NCBI GenBank assembly: GCA_018806985.1
Contig: JADANN010000458.1
Span: 1,178,001-1,242,000 of the forward strand
DNA: 64,000 bases
DNA from: Angiostrongylus vasorum
Taxonomy: Eukaryota > Nematoda > Chromadorea > Rhabditida > Metastrongylidae
Direction of reading: 5' to 3'
The notes below the pieces were generated by a model. That model had not been told where the DNA came from. It was given only the letters and a program-made list of their open reading frames with translations, and did no database searches. Below are positions 11,001 through 23,499 of the stretch, in pieces. Both the position numbers and the translations under genes were made by a program. The first letter of the stretch is position 1; each line of letters starts with the position of its first letter.

Positions 11001-14000
11001 AATAGCTAAAACCAACAAAACTCCAAAAAATGGAGATTATGCAGGGGGCCTGCACAACCATTGAGGACGGGCAATCAAAGTAGCAAAGTAAATAACAAAT
11101 TTCCGAAGTACCACCATTTATATTAAAATCAAACGGCACAATTGAAAGTACATAAAATGGCTTGGCAGATATGCAACAGAATTTAATTAGAAAAAGAGTT
11201 ATTTTAAAACATATAAAAAGAAGAGTGAAATTGCAAATCCGATTAATTTCAAAGGATCTACAATACACGATGTTTTAAGTTCTACTTACTGCCTGTTATT
11301 TCTTCATCGCAAGGTACGATATGAAGTAAGTGCAACTACCTCAAGGTGTGGTGGACACCACGTAAGCTTTCGGTACTAGAATCTCAAGGCCATTCTAGGC
11401 TTCTTAAATCTCAAAAGACTAAGCTGACGACAAATACCTACGATAGACGCTCACTACCATCTGAGTGCTCCATAGAGGACTTCATCCTGCATGGAAGAAG
11501 CATAAAGTGCGACATCATTCGGCTGGATTAGATGAGAAGATGCCGCCTATTCAACGCCGTCTATAGCACCGGGAGAACAACTGTTCCGCGGAACATGCGA
11601 CAGTAGAGGAGTCGGCGGAGTCGGCGTTTTCGTCAGCACGAGCTTGTCCATGAACATCGATCCATTCGAACAGCTTACAACCCGAATCGGACGTTTACGA
11701 TTAAAAAGATGTGGATCAATACCGGCTTTGACAATCTTCGTCGTTTACGTGCCGACATCAAACTATGACGAAGAAGAAGTCGAAGCGTTCTATATGGACT
11801 TGGAGAAGTTCTACAGAGATCATACATCCTTCAAGGTCATAAATGGAGATGTTAACGCCAAGACTGGACCAAGAAGAACATCTGAAAAAATGTCACACTG
11901 GAATTAGAATTAGAATGGAACGTGCAGGGTGAGCAGCTCTCTGAGTTTATCACGACAACCATCACCATTCATGCTAACTCGCAATTCCATATGCCTCACC
12001 CTCAACGCTGGACGTGGGAGTCTCCTAGTGGAGAGTACCGCAACGAAATAGACTACACCATAGCAAATCGGAAATCTTGTCTAACCGATGCCGCTGTTGT
12101 CCCATAATACCACAATGGATGAAACCACCACCTCTGTTCGAGATTCGATTTTTTGCGGAAAGGTGAGTAAGCCATTAAGTTGAAACAACCAAAAGCCAAG
12201 ACCACAATGTAGTGGCACCGTTAGGTAGAAAACTGGCCGAGAGAAAGAAAAAGCAAGAGCCCCATTGGTGCAGTAGGTAACATGTGAACCGTAACGTTCG
12301 AATCTGGCCTGAGGTCGAGGTTTTGCAAATATCTCAGCACCACGGTAGTTGCACTTCATATCATACCCTACCAGGAAAAAAAATAATGACAGGAAGTAAA
12401 TAAAAAGTTGTTGCTGAAAAACTCTACCTTCATCCGCGATTCATTCGCCATTTCAAAAACACTGGAAACTTGAAAATGCAGAATAAATGGCGAACGACGA
12501 AATTGAGCGAATTTCAGCGAGATCGTCGTTACCAACGCTTTCTGCGCTTCTGTTTACACTTACGTTACACAATAAGAACGGCCCATTTCATGACGATATT
12601 ATGACGTTTGACGGAAGGTGAACCCTATACGTCAAAAGACGACGTTCACAAGGAAGGTTGACATCAAATGAGGCTCCTAAGAATTCTCTAGGATCACATT
12701 TGCATAAAAAAATGGTTATTATGATTTTGTTGCTTTCGGTAGGTAGAATAATTTGTCTTTTACCAAGAAAAACGATTACAAATGTCTTTAACCTTAGGAA
12801 AACAATCACAAAATAGAAGGCCTGTCACGAAATAGACGGAATCCTTCAGGAACTGTAGGGCATTTGCAAACATGGTTAAAAGCAAATATTCAATCCACAA
12901 GTGCGCGCAACCATATGTTACACAACTAATACTATAAAAGTAGAAAGAGCTAGCTATAATACCTTAGTTCACGTATCAGATATCCAGCTAGGCAACTGTC
13001 ACTTTTGTGAAACTTCCTGACAACTAACAGGTCTGTTTAATAGCCGAATATACTGCCTTTGAAAAATTCGTCAGTTCCAGAACACCAGAATTTTATTTCA
13101 TTGAGACAAATAAACGTAAAAGAAATAAATAAACATAAATATATCATATTGGAAACGATGAGAAGACCGTCGAACACAGAAAGTTCAGCACCACAGCTTC
13201 AGAAATTAGACCTCACACCTCTACCACTACTGCTTGAATGCAGCCCTTTGCCAGGTTGTGAAATAAATAAATATTATGCCTTGTACTTTTGCACAAAGAA
13301 CTGTGCTTGCTTAGTGACAACCTTTCAAAGTTGCCGTTCAAAGCCGGTCATTATTTGTGAACAAACCCAATACATTTGAGGAGTACCTGTACTCGTAACG
13401 ATTTCAGGGATTTGATCACCACAAAATCTCCCAAAAAGTCGATCAAGTACAGGTTCAGAACCATCGTAAATCTGAAATATACCTTGTGAGTGTAAGTCGC
13501 AATAACATTACAATGTTTTGATGTGAGGATTCTAGCGTGTTCCAGTTTAACACACGTGAAATAAAACTATTAGCTCAAGACATGTGGTTTTTCTGATGAC
13601 ATATAAACGTGAATCAGGAACACCGAAATATAAATGAGAACATGCACGTACCCCCTAAATAAACTAAATATAAATGAGAACACGCACGTACCCCTAAATA
13701 AACTAAACTGCAACGAGTTCAAGCTGTATGAGACATATTGAATAACTTTTCAAGAAATCTCAGATTCTAGAAGTACACTTCTAGTTTTCAGACGTTTCAA
13801 TTAGCCTCATCACCTCCACATAGTCATATTGACACATTTCTTCTGCTTCAATAGTAAATGCTGTAAATTCCAGACGTACACCTCTATACTGCGATCGCGC
13901 CGACACTCTCCACCAGCACTCCTATAGTTAAAGTCAAATTAATGTTCACCTCAAAATAGTCGACGTTGTGACATAATGTGAATCAATATTCGCAAAATAA

Positions 14001-17000
14001 CATGAAACTACACTTTTAACGCATAACCCCCGAAATGCAGAGCACAAGTGATTGAACCAAGGTGACCAAAGTGCATCCAACCCAATGTACTTCCTTTTCA
14101 GTGCTTTACTTTTCCACTGAACATTCGTCGCATTTTTTACGATCTCATTGATAGCTTTTCCAACACCATCTTATTTCAGGTTTGGTCTATCTTCTAATAT
14201 CGCTCTCATATCTTCAGCTCACAGATTTCTTGAAGAAGACGAGATTGAATGGCGTGCGGCGTGGAAGTACAATTGTTTTCAACGTAACACAAGCCGAATC
14301 CCATCCTGATCTTGTTAAGCGTAAGCTTCCGCACATAGTCACTGTACATCTTCCATACGTTCACCATGCACATTTCAATGACCAGGCAGCGCGCAGTGCG
14401 GCAATCTATTCAACTTCTTCCATATAAAGCCTCTCATGGTGGTGGCGTTCAATAACCTATGATCTTGATGAATTGGAGAGAAAGGGTCAACTGAAGTTAT
14501 AACAATGTCCACTTCTCGTCTAACTTTGCATTTCAATATCACCATATCACTTAGATTCTATTGTGCTCTCTAGCACTCTCTGTTCAGATTCTACTAAACG
14601 ACCTGGTTGGGAATTACTTGGAAAAAATTCTTATTTTACTTACAGCTGCCGATAAGATGGGTTATTACCCATGGTAGGTACAGTAAATCAGTGGAAGACT
14701 AGCAGACAAACTATACGTTTCCTCATCTTCAAGCTACTTCTAAACACAACTTGAATAACTTGAGACCATATCTCGTTGCATTGTTAGATTTAATTCTTGC
14801 TTAAAACTTGAGGCCGCGCTTATGTCTGGTATATTGTCAGAAAGCAAACATACGTCTAAGAGACCCGTTCATCATTTGCATCTTCCTTAGAGATGTTGTC
14901 AGAGTCTTCAAAGGTACCTTTTTTCTCATTGGTGAGCTAACACAAGGTTGTTATGAAACTTTTACTCGGCTAATATTTCGGCGCCTTCGTCTTCTTCAAA
15001 GCCGGAATGATCTGGGTCGATTGTGCACAGCCGCTCATTCAAGGGATGTGGTTTTTCGTAGTCGCATCGAACTGAATCCGGTGGAATGGTGGCAGCTCCC
15101 GAAAGGAGTAGCATCACTTCGCAGTGTCCTCTTATGCAGGAGCGTTGTTAACTGATTGTCAATTTATAACAATTTGTTCTCCAGACAATCGATCCTACAG
15201 CAGTCGGTATTGGGTTAGGTGGCACATAGCGAAGCAATAGTTTAGATAATCCAATTACGTATAAACTTCTGAACTAATTTCCATAGGTTTGATAGGAAAA
15301 AAACAAGCTCTGGAGAGGAATTTGAGCGCTTCATTCTGTAAAGCAGTTCCTGTCCTCAGAATCTCTATTGGTCCAAAAGATACCGTCTCTTATCGAAAAA
15401 CCAGCAACGTTCATTATATGCTGGCAATATTTGAAATATGGACTATTTGCACCAAATATATAATCGATGATAAATTATGCGCCGTCCCACCCCAGCAGGG
15501 ATGTAAAATTAAGCATCGGGCGCTTGGCGTTAAAGAGAGCCGTTCATTCAACAAACTTGACTTTTCCCATATTTGCTGTCGCTATACGTGGCATGTGAAT
15601 AAATATGACCAAGAGCAGATTCGGCTACCAAACGGCCTCCACATACTGAAGAATAACTCGCCTCAAATCCTTGACGAGGCACTGAGGCATCTGACGTAAA
15701 CGAAAGAAAAAGTTGATTTGTGGAAGACATGAACATTGGAGGTGGTACTACGCCACAAAAAATACCTGAAATAAATATAATGACGGGGGAATCAGAACCC
15801 GAAACTTGTAAAAAAAAAGTGGGTAAAATCTACCGATAGGTGATGCATTGGAATCACCACCATCGAAGATAGATACCGAATCATATTTACACTGTGAGTG
15901 TTCCTCTATTTGAAAAGATGAAAAGGACTGAAAACAGATAAAGATGGAAACGACAAAGATAAATCCTAATCACGACAAACTAGTCTTTAAACAATTAAGT
16001 CAATACCCAATACGTTTAATCAGAAGTCATTTTGGTCTAGAATACATGACGCGGCGATCGAAGCAGGCTTATCATGCGCCCACTGATTAATTTACCTTTT
16101 AATCAAAACCACTTTTTCGTAGCCTCTCTTTTTCACATGCATTTTACTTTGATCTAATTCTATCGCCCTGTTTCTCTCTCTCTCCCTTCCTATTTCCTCC
16201 TACGACTTCCCTTTTTTTCTTCTCACATACTGCTTCTTTCGCTCTAGCACCCGCCTCCCAGCATCTCAATTGAACTGTCACCGTAAACAAATATCCCTTC
16301 CTTTACCCATCTAAACTATGCAGGCTTAACCAAGAATAGGTGTTAAGCACATACAAGCAACATTTAATCTTTCAGTGATAGACCAACACGAGTTTAATGA
16401 AAAAAGTTTATTAGGTTAACGTCTTAGCCTTCCTCAGATCCAAATTGATCCAAGTCGATTGTCCACAATTGTTTTTTCCTACCATGTGGGTCTTCGTGAT
16501 CGCATCGAGTCGAATCCAGTGGAGCACCGCTCACAAAGATCCACATCGGAAGAAGGAAGAACTGTGGACAGGCGACTCGGACCACTCCGGCTCTCAGGAA
16601 GACGAGGACGTTAACCGAATAAACTTCATCACCCTCGTGTTAGCTTATCAATGAAAGAACACATGTTGAATAATCACATCTAAGCTAAACGAAAGTCGGT
16701 CTCTGACACAAAAGCAGATTTGCCTATTCTTACATGACCCGTCCTCACATCTACTGTGTAGATCTGGGTACTTTTTGCATATGATTCGTTTCCTCGCATC
16801 CATCATCCACGAAAAACATATTTAAGCGTGGATTCTGCGGCTGAATTTTAGTCTTCGTTATGAATATCGTTGAACGCTGGTCAAGCCGATTTTCTCTGGA
16901 ATCAGATAGGATAGCCGCGCAAGAGAGTTCCAATGTGGACTGTGCTGAGTCCAGACAAATCTATTAGCAACTTCCCTGACCGCGAAGGGATGGGAGGCTT

Positions 17001-20000
17001 AATGGGCTCATGGCGCGGCTGAACCAGCACCGTGCTCGTAATGAATGGCATTACGAATACCACGCTATCACGCTATCCTCCTCAAAAACAAAGAGACAAA
17101 CACAACCTTTTAGGATTTATAAGTATTACCACGCACAAGCAATAATCGATGACCTGGTGTGGTTATAAAATGCCACGTGCAGTTTTGATTCACCGGATAA
17201 CTGTTTGGATAATTAGGCGTAGACACCTTGCCTGAAAAAAACAGACTTTACAAATTTATTTTAGATCAAAGTACAAAAAAACGAAGCGCGAGACAAACTC
17301 TACCGCTCGGTGAATTGAGCTCGAAGAAACATCCTCCCTCTTTACAATTGTGACCATCATCCGCAAGAATGTAACCAATATGACACAGACATAAATAGGA
17401 ACCAAGCCTATTTTGACAAATATGTTCGCATCCAGCGTTATCTGTTTGGCACTCGTCCAGATCCGCAATGAAGTTAGCCAAAAAGCCAGTTCTTTCCACA
17501 GATGAATCAGATACAAACTCTACTCTTACACGATTGGAAGCCGAAGTGAAAAGCAGCGGTTCAGCGTACTCTCCACACATCCTTTCGCTTTCACCGATCT
17601 TCACATAATCATAGGAACATTCAGTTTTCATTCCCTCAATATTGAATGCGGTGAAATTCAGAAAAATCTGATATCCATCTTCGGCTTCGATTTCCCAAAC
17701 ACATTCCTTTGACGATGGATAATGTTGTGGGTAATTAGGAGAGGAAAATGAACCAGAAGAGGTCTGCAGAAAGCCTCCACATGTGCTTTCACATGTTCGC
17801 CCATCTGGACGAAGGCTATACCCTATGTGGCAATCGCATCGAAAGCTTCCAACTGTATTCACACAACGATGCTCACAGAGCTGCAATCCGGTGGCACATT
17901 CATCTAATTCTCTTACAAACTCCAGTTCGAAACCAGATTTCTGCACGGAATTGTCAGAAAAAAATCTAATGACCATTTGATTACTTTCCTTTGTTACAAT
18001 TTGTCTATTCGTGACAACACCACACAGGGTGATCAAAGGAGATTCACCTTCGGAAGTTTCCCAGAACACTACACGATCGTAAATGCATTCCTTGTGCTGT
18101 TCAAGATGAAAATAGACAACTTCAACGGCAACTTGATAGCCCTCTGAGACGTGTACTGTCCACAAACAATCGGAATTCAACGGATAAGCGTCAGGATACC
18201 TGGGACTCTGAATTACACCATGATCTGCAAAAATTGGACCACCGCACACAGAGAAATATCTCCCAATAGGAAGCGGTGGGGGTGAAGTGGAATGAAGTTC
18301 AACATACAGTCGACTACCAGATGATGTAATAGTTCGGTAACCGATCTCGTCACCACAAATCTTGTCCAGCAATGGCGCCTTCGCTGAATAACCATCTCTA
18401 ACGATAATTGTATCGCTCTTCTCTTCTGAACACCCATTAGAAGGAAGAATCAGGAAAGCACCGGTGATGTTTAGAAACACCGTTTGACCTTCAGGAGCCA
18501 CGATATGCCAAACGCACCTACCAGAACTTGATGTTATTAGTTCGGCAGCCTCGAAAAGAAGGGTGCTTCCACACTCTGAACATTTGTATAGTTTCTTCGC
18601 CTGACGAATGTCACCGTCACTCAAATGCACACGCTGACCAATCTCGGATCGAAACCCTGAGTTGGGCTTTGGTAAGATTGTGTCATGGAAAGTACCACGA
18701 GAGAATGTGTCACGAGCGTAGTGCATAATGGAATTGAAGTCGTAGGGCTCGCCAAGTGAATCGACCTCTTCCGGTTTCGATTTCTCGAAGTTGTAATCCT
18801 GTCCTAGGTGTTTAATGCTACATATTCCATATAACAGTATAGTATAAACTACTGACTGGAATTGTATAAATAGCATACTAGTATGTATAAGAAGCACATA
18901 AAATACGTTCAATGTCACAAAATCTAAAAGATAAGGCACTCGACGATGATCATTCCCTTAGGGGATGCTCCATGCATTCGACTTCATTAAGCCTTGTTTG
19001 GAGGTGACTGAATGCACCAGGCCTTTATAATAACTCGCGGTGGCCTACCGATGCATCGATGTCAGTGCTGCTATCCTCCCAGACAAGTCTGGTACCAATT
19101 TGTCGACCCCCAGTGTGACGGAAAGTTTGGTGGGCAAGGGGAACAGGAATGGATCCTATATGTATTGCAGGGCTCTTCCGACCACTGCGCCACGCAGGCT
19201 CACGTTCAATGCCATATTGAAATAGAAACCAAAACAAGAGACGGTTACAATGGAAAATTTTTGAAACCAATAAACCTACCAGGCTGAATACTTTTGTAGA
19301 AGATGTCAATATAATGGTCACGATCCGGTCTAGTATGCTCGTGCCAAAACCCTATCACATGCCCGAGTTCGTGGACCACAATGCCGAACTTGTCGCAATT
19401 CTTTCCTATTGATATGGCTTGAGGACCGTCTTCACGACGTCCTACATAAGAACAACATCTGAAAATCTAGATTAAGCTTACTACTAAATCGTAGAACCAG
19501 CTTTGAACAACACCGATTTCGGTCACTGGTCAGTTTCCCGACGATAAAATCACTGACTCTGACTTACATCGTCCTTACTTCTCTGTCAGCCTAGAAAACA
19601 TGGATAATGGAGTTATTTGGTTGTTCAGGTAAAAGTCCTGCGATGGTGCGAGGTTAAACAAGGGTTACAGGTTTAGAAATAGATTATGTAGGAATATAAT
19701 GCCCTATTACGACTTCGAATATGTAGCAGCGAATACCGATACCAGCAAAGTAAATAAAAGTTAAAGCCTCCCAAAGCAGAGCCATTTTTAAAACTGGCGC
19801 AAGAAAAAGAAAAAGTGCCCGACGTCATCCCAGAACGTTCGCACATGAGTGGCCCATAGTAATTCCGTAGTTGCACGAAACCACACAGAGCTCTCCTCAT
19901 CCTCTTTTTCCTTGACCTGTTCGATCAGCACTTATTTACTTGGACACTTGGATGGCCCGTCCGCACTGGTTGTGCGGGCCCCAGAAAAAAATTTCCATTT

Positions 20001-22943
20001 TTTCGGAGTGTTGCTGGTTTAGCTAATGTGGTTCCCTAGGGGTCCCAAGGATAGCCTGGCCAAAGTCTGCTCCAGGTCGTCACCACCACAGTTAGTCGCC
20101 GCGTTTGTGGATCAGAGGGAGATTTGCCACCATGCGACTTGTTTGATATCAAGACGGTGGTAGATCCTGGTATTCGTTTACTCTTAGCTGGGTTTCCTGG
20201 TGGAAACGCCGGACTCCCCTCAGCTTGGAAGACCCTGCCGGGGGATGGATCCCTCGCTGTAAATCGCAGCCCGGACGCAGAAGCACCTCCCAGCCACAAT
20301 GAGGCGGTAAACTGTTAAGGGGATTCGATCAATAGTGCATGTTAATGGGTTTCTGCCATAAATCATGTACGACTTGGGAAGAAATACGGAGCTTGAAAGA
20401 TTGCTTACTTAACGCATTCACGACGACAATGGTTTTGCGATAGCTCTAGATAATTTCTCTATAAATAGAATCCACTAAAGCACTTTGATAAATCTAACTA
20501 ACAGGATCTTCCACTACTACGTAGTCGCTATAAAACATTCCCACCTTCATATTTGAACCTAAAATAGAAAAAAACTTGTGCAATAGAAAACTAAAGTTTT
20601 GCAGGGGCGTACACCGCAACTGCCAACATCAACGGCGCATTTGGGATCGTCTTAAATGGATAAAGGATAAAAACGCTCGGTGATGATCAATTGATGAGGA
20701 TGTGCCATGCATTCGACTTCATTCGTAACATCGTGAAGATGATAGAATGCACATGTAGCCTCCACAATGACTTGCAGTGGCTTACGCATGTGTCTCAGCC
20801 AGTGCTGTCATTCTTCCAGACAAGTTTGGTATCAATATGCAGACCTTCGAGAAAGCGAGGGGCTCGACGAGGCGGGGACTTGAAACAGAACCAGGTTAGA
20901 TCCAATGTATATTGTAGAGCACCTCTAATCACTGCGCTACACGCACCGCGTTATGATAGACGAAGTTCTGCTTGCTTACTCACTTCTCTATTCGAGTTTT
21001 ATACCGCTTCAAAAAGAATGGATCCCGAAGACGATCTACAGGATCCAGAGAATCTGATATTCATCTTTATAAAACAAGGCGACTTGTACTTCTTGTCTTT
21101 CTAATCTTCTTTTTCTTAAAACCTTATTCTCAGTTCAGGTTAGTAAGTAATAAATTCCACTATGGGTTGACAGGTAAAGCCCACTTCAAGTGTTACTGAC
21201 GGGTACTTGATCTAAAATATACTGTGGGAAATGTAGAAAGAAGGGCGCGAGTGACGCAATAGTCGGAGGCGCCCACAATACGCACATGGGATCGATCTCC
21301 GCGCCTCTAGCCCACCGGGCCTTCCATCACTCCGAGGTCGGCATTTAAATACCAGACTTGTCTGGGAGCATACGCAGCACTGGCTCGATACATCGGTAGG
21401 CCGCCGCGAGTCATTGCAAAGGCCATATATGCATTCAATCATCTCCAACAATGCTTAATGAAGTCGAATGCGTAGCGCATCCCTCTGGGCATTGATGAAC
21501 GCCCAGTGCTTTATCCTGTATCCTTTAAATGTAGAAAGAGAGAAGTATCTGGAGGAAAATAGACTTACCCACACTTATCGATGGTGAACATTATGTAGTG
21601 TCTGTGATGATCGAGTTTGGGCACAAACGACACACAGGTATAGTTCTCCCAGTGCCGCATCGCCCTCTTGAACAAGTTCTTGTGATCACCTGAAATGACA
21701 ACTGCTCCTCTATCGACTTCATATAGTACTGTCTTCAAAGCTAAGAAATGAAAAAAGTTGCTAATAAATTACCGCTACAAATTAATTCGCTTTAAACAAT
21801 GTTCCTACTTTCGAAGAAGACACTTACGGCTACATTTGTGTCACGTTTAGTATGCACTTTGAATGGCATAATGATTCTACAAATCAAAAAGTTATTGGAA
21901 TGCAGGAACCACAGAAGTTAAAGGTGCGCTGCAATATACAAATGGTTGTTGGTTCATTCCCGCGTACTGCCAAACAAAACCCTCCATCTAGCCGGGTTAG
22001 GTAAATTGATACCATACTCGTTTGAAGGGATAAAAGTCACGGACTTATCATAAATGCATATCATAAAGTCCTTGTCTAAGCAAAATATTCACTCAATCGC
22101 CTCTTGCACAATGAGCAAAATGGAAAACACTTCCGTAAAGGACAGATTAATCCCAAACAATGTGTAACTTTTTATCTACTGTCCATTATGTTTTCATGGC
22201 AGGGTATTATGTGGGTTACAACCACAATGATGCCGAGATATTTGCAAAACTTGGACCCCAGGCCAGATCGAACCGCGTTAACGCTCTCCGGGAGCTCGCG
22301 TGTTACGCACTTTGCACTACTGAGGCCCGTAGTTGTATTTCACATAATATTAGACAATTTATCCTTTATTAAAAGTTATATAAGTCCCATAACGGCAAAC
22401 ACCAGAGAGGACGTGGAATAGCTGACGAATTTCTTTGTACTATTCGGAATAAATTGAGAGGGAAAAAATTGCCCGATTTGTACTAGTCTTCTATTCTATA
22501 CAGTAACAAGCACTTGAAGCGATAGATATGCATCCGTCTTCTTTAATGGAACTCTAGACCTCACCTGAGAAATTCGCAGCTATTACATAAGGAATGATCC
22601 CATCGGGCCAGATGCGCTCCTTACGCGCAGTGGCGGCCCGTTTCCTTTTTTTCGTCATTGAAGTGTCCATAAAGGTGTAATATCTCCGAAATACTACGTT
22701 CCCAATGGAAGATGCGTTAGCAGATGACACCAGATCAGCACGTCTTACGGTCAAGTTCCCAAAGTTTAAGACTTTTTCAAGTGGTGGATAGTACGGCACT
22801 CCATAAGTGTTATTTGACGAATTGCAAATTTTTACATCATGTATGGAAGTAGTAGACCAATTGTTCGAGTCAATATTGCATGTGGACGAATAGTGAGAGA
22901 TAAGTGAACAAAGGGCTAGCCAGGTGTGCAGCATATTGTCCAC
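7183..22943 (-). CDS. nas-39: Tolloid/BMP1-like astacin metalloprotease (NAS-39 orthologue), 10 exons
   Basis: Secreted zinc metalloprotease of the BMP1/tolloid group, which in animals processes procollagens and frees BMP-type ligands. Exons: 22565-22943, 21569-21689, 19280-19458, 17304-18803, 17137-17231, 15834-15927, 15557-15765, 13814-13921, 13387-13471, 7183-7331. All junctions are GT-AG, phases agree, and the sum is 2919 nt (972 aa plus stop), close to the family length. Residues 1-22 are signal-like. A basic KKRKR site (about 98-102) precedes mature [13 protein letters not shown]. The zinc motif [11 protein letters not shown] is at about 196-206 and the Met-turn SIMHY at about 251-255, so the protease looks intact. 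Then follow CUB1 (about 304-411), CUB2 (412-523), calcium-type EGF1 (524-565), CUB3 (566-672), EGF2 (673-715), CUB4, CUB5 and a basic Pro-rich tail. The last intron (about 6 kb) holds mariner, PLE and RTE fragments. The last acceptor (TTCAAG) is weaker than the others. The start ATG is chosen for the signal peptide; an ATG three codons later is possible. Confidence 0.93.
7345..7965. other. Distal part of the last nas-39 intron
   Basis: Contains an exon-like block at 7591-7644 (TTCTTCAG-type acceptor, CUB-like FTGNSL) that the ten-exon model does not use, and otherwise no feature. Confidence 0.4.
7965..8026. repeat. (TA)n microsatellite
   Basis: About 60 bp of alternating TA, interrupted once by CAC, inside the last nas-39 intron. 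Confidence 0.95.
8500..8840 (-). mobile_element. Mariner transposase, C-terminal part
   Basis: The translation [11 protein letters not shown], then [20 protein letters not shown], then FFKHLVFH follows the mariner (DD34D) C-terminal order, with Pro residues of the catalytic region replaced. The upstream half is at 10030-10560, so the element is split. Frameshifts follow (KNASENK and beyond). Inactive. Confidence 0.8.
8850..9270. other. Insertion inside the split mariner, unassigned part
   Basis: Unique-looking sequence between the mariner halves. Short open frames only. Confidence 0.35.
9270..9600 (+). repeat. PLE-related short repeat ending in a ribozyme-like motif
   Basis: Ends at 9538-9573 with GGCTCTGAAGA ... 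CGACGAAACGTTAGC followed by AATAAAC, the same 3' signature as the Penelope-related pieces elsewhere. No GIY-YIG coding is seen. Confidence 0.5.
9640..10010 (+). repeat. LTR-like repeat, partial copy
   Basis: The tail GGTTTTATAACCCAGGTTTGA, then AAAAGTCCCGTGTGG and TAGTAATTGTTCGCTTC is shared with 43930-44512 and 61330-62010. Confidence 0.6.
10030..10560 (-). mobile_element. Mariner transposase, N-terminal and central part
   Basis: In shifting frames the strand reads [40 protein letters not shown], then [18 protein letters not shown] and [19 protein letters not shown], the Hsmar1/cecropia-type mariner order. The first catalytic Asp (normally TCDEKW) is lost in ICSVKW. Stops and frameshifts are present. 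It continues at 8840 after about 1.2 kb of foreign DNA. Confidence 0.85.
10722..11085 (-). repeat. Unclassified 395-bp interspersed repeat, inverted copy
   Basis: Reverse complement of the family at 3627, including GGCGCATGGTGGCAAATC and, at its end, GGAGATTATGC next to GGGCCTGCACAACC. Confidence 0.75.
11340..12112 (+). mobile_element. RTE-type LINE endonuclease domain fragment
   Basis: Reads [65 protein letters not shown], then [20 protein letters not shown] and LTDAAVVP. This is the exonuclease-endonuclease-phosphatase domain of RTE polyproteins, including the GD-N and W-S...DYT blocks. Stops occur before 11570 and near 11907 and 12106. No RT follows. It lies in the last nas-39 intron, opposite strand. 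Confidence 0.88.
12150..12400 (-). repeat. MITE-like copy
   Basis: Right half (12300-12400) carries GTTTTGCAAATATCTCAGCA and the terminal GACAGGAAGTAAATAAAAAG, the reverse complement of the family start. Confidence 0.7.
12400..13386. other. nas-39 intron sequence without recognised feature
   Basis: Open frames at 12588-12809 and 13059-13379 show no family motif and no splice support. Confidence 0.4.
13628..13707. repeat. Two-copy 40-bp tandem duplication
   Basis: ATATAAATGAGAACATGCAC with CCCTAAATAAACTAA is repeated head to tail with one or two differences, in a nas-39 intron. Confidence 0.85.
14940..15260 (-). repeat. PLE-related repeat with inverted ribozyme-like motif
   Basis: Near 14965-14995 the reverse complement gives GGCTTTGAAGAAGACGAAGG then CGCCGAAATATTAGCC. 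The flank around 15190 (CCTACAGCAGTCGGTATTGG) recurs at 41690. Confidence 0.5.
16390..16640. repeat. Small inverted-repeat unit of the PLE-related family
   Basis: Reverse copy (GTTAACGTCTTAGCCTTCC at about 16414) and forward copy (GGCTCTCAGGAAGACGAGGA at about 16580, then CGTTAACCGAATAAAC) bracket about 150 bp. Confidence 0.55.
16790..17065 (-). repeat. Second tRNA-like SINE-like family, copy
   Basis: Shares the ACGGTGCTGGTTCAGCC / TAAGCCTCCCATCC order (read on minus) with 59930-60050 and 49650-49870. GGTTCAGCC is B-box-like. Confidence 0.5.
18953..19203 (-). repeat. tRNA-derived SINE in nas-39 intron 3
   Basis: Family body from GGGGATGCTCCATGCATTCG to GCCACGCAGGCTCACG; a moderately diverged copy. 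Confidence 0.85.
19928..20322 (+). repeat. Unclassified 395-bp interspersed repeat, copy 2
   Basis: Full-length copy, CTTATTTACTTGGACACTTG to GAGGCGGTAAACTGTTAAGG, in nas-39 intron 2. Confidence 0.8.
20656..20949 (-). repeat. tRNA-derived SINE in nas-39 intron 2
   Basis: Tail AAGGATAAAAACGCTCGG at the left and a head with CACTGCGCTACACGC at the right. The B-box is degraded. Confidence 0.8.
21241..21528 (+). repeat. tRNA-derived SINE, full length
   Basis: Head GGGCGCGAGTGACGC, B-box GGGATCGATCTCC, tail GTGCTTTATCCTGTATCC. It ends about 40 bp before nas-39 exon 2. Confidence 0.85.
22165..22368 (+). repeat. MITE-like copy with terminal inverted repeats
   Basis: Left end contains GGTATTATGTGGGTTACAAC and right end GTTGTATTTCACATAATA, near reverse complements. 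This supports a TIR-bearing element. In nas-39 intron 1. Confidence 0.75.
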
Positions 22944-23029
22944 TTATCGGCAGTGGCTATGGCACACTGATACCAACTAACAGCGCTGACCGACCATGAT
23001 AACAAGGCTAACGTACGAGGGTGACGCAC

Positions 23030-23240
23030 ACCACTGCATCCTCGGGGTCAGGTGTGTCGCAGGACTAACTGCTGCAGAGCAAAGACACGGGGCTGTGCCG
23101 AGTTCTTCCCACGAGGCGCTTCCACGCCCAGGTTCTCTCGGTCGCTGCCAGCAGCTGCGTTTCCCTCTGCCGCCGATCGCGGCCTCTCCGCCGGCAAAGA
23201 GACGTTGTGTCCTCGACATAGTTATCGGCTGTAAGCCCGT
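23030..23240. other. GC-rich block upstream of nas-39
   Basis: About 200 bp of markedly raised GC and CpG, 90-300 bp 5' of the nas-39 start codon. Open frames on both strands look like by-products of composition. A promoter-proximal or 5'-UTR role is inferred from position only. Confidence 0.35.
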
Positions 23241-23499
23241 ACAATATGATCCGCGACCGTCTGTTGATAAAATACGTAGTGTGCGAGAAATACCAGGATT
23301 GTACGATGCCACGGAAGACCTGCACCAATTCTGTGTCGGGTACGAAGCATAAAATATTAAATAAACGAACCATAACAACGCGTAAAGACTTAGGTGACCT
23401 TACTCTTAAACTCACTATGAAAAACATACCAAACTATGACATTCGAGTCGTTATTCTACTTTAAGCATATGGTTTGATTATATGCTTGACTGTTTATTT

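Noticed and set aside
14182..14427. 81-codon plus-strand frame after a TTTCAG-like acceptor, as a nested gene
   Set aside because: No recognisable domain, no matching upstream or downstream exon.
15289..15699. 136-codon plus-strand open frame
   Set aside because: It lies antisense to nas-39 exon 15557-15765, which encodes clear CUB sequence on minus.
22977..23427. Overlapping 120-133-codon frames on both strands upstream of nas-39
   Set aside because: They coincide with a GC-rich block that suppresses stop codons on both strands; no family motif.
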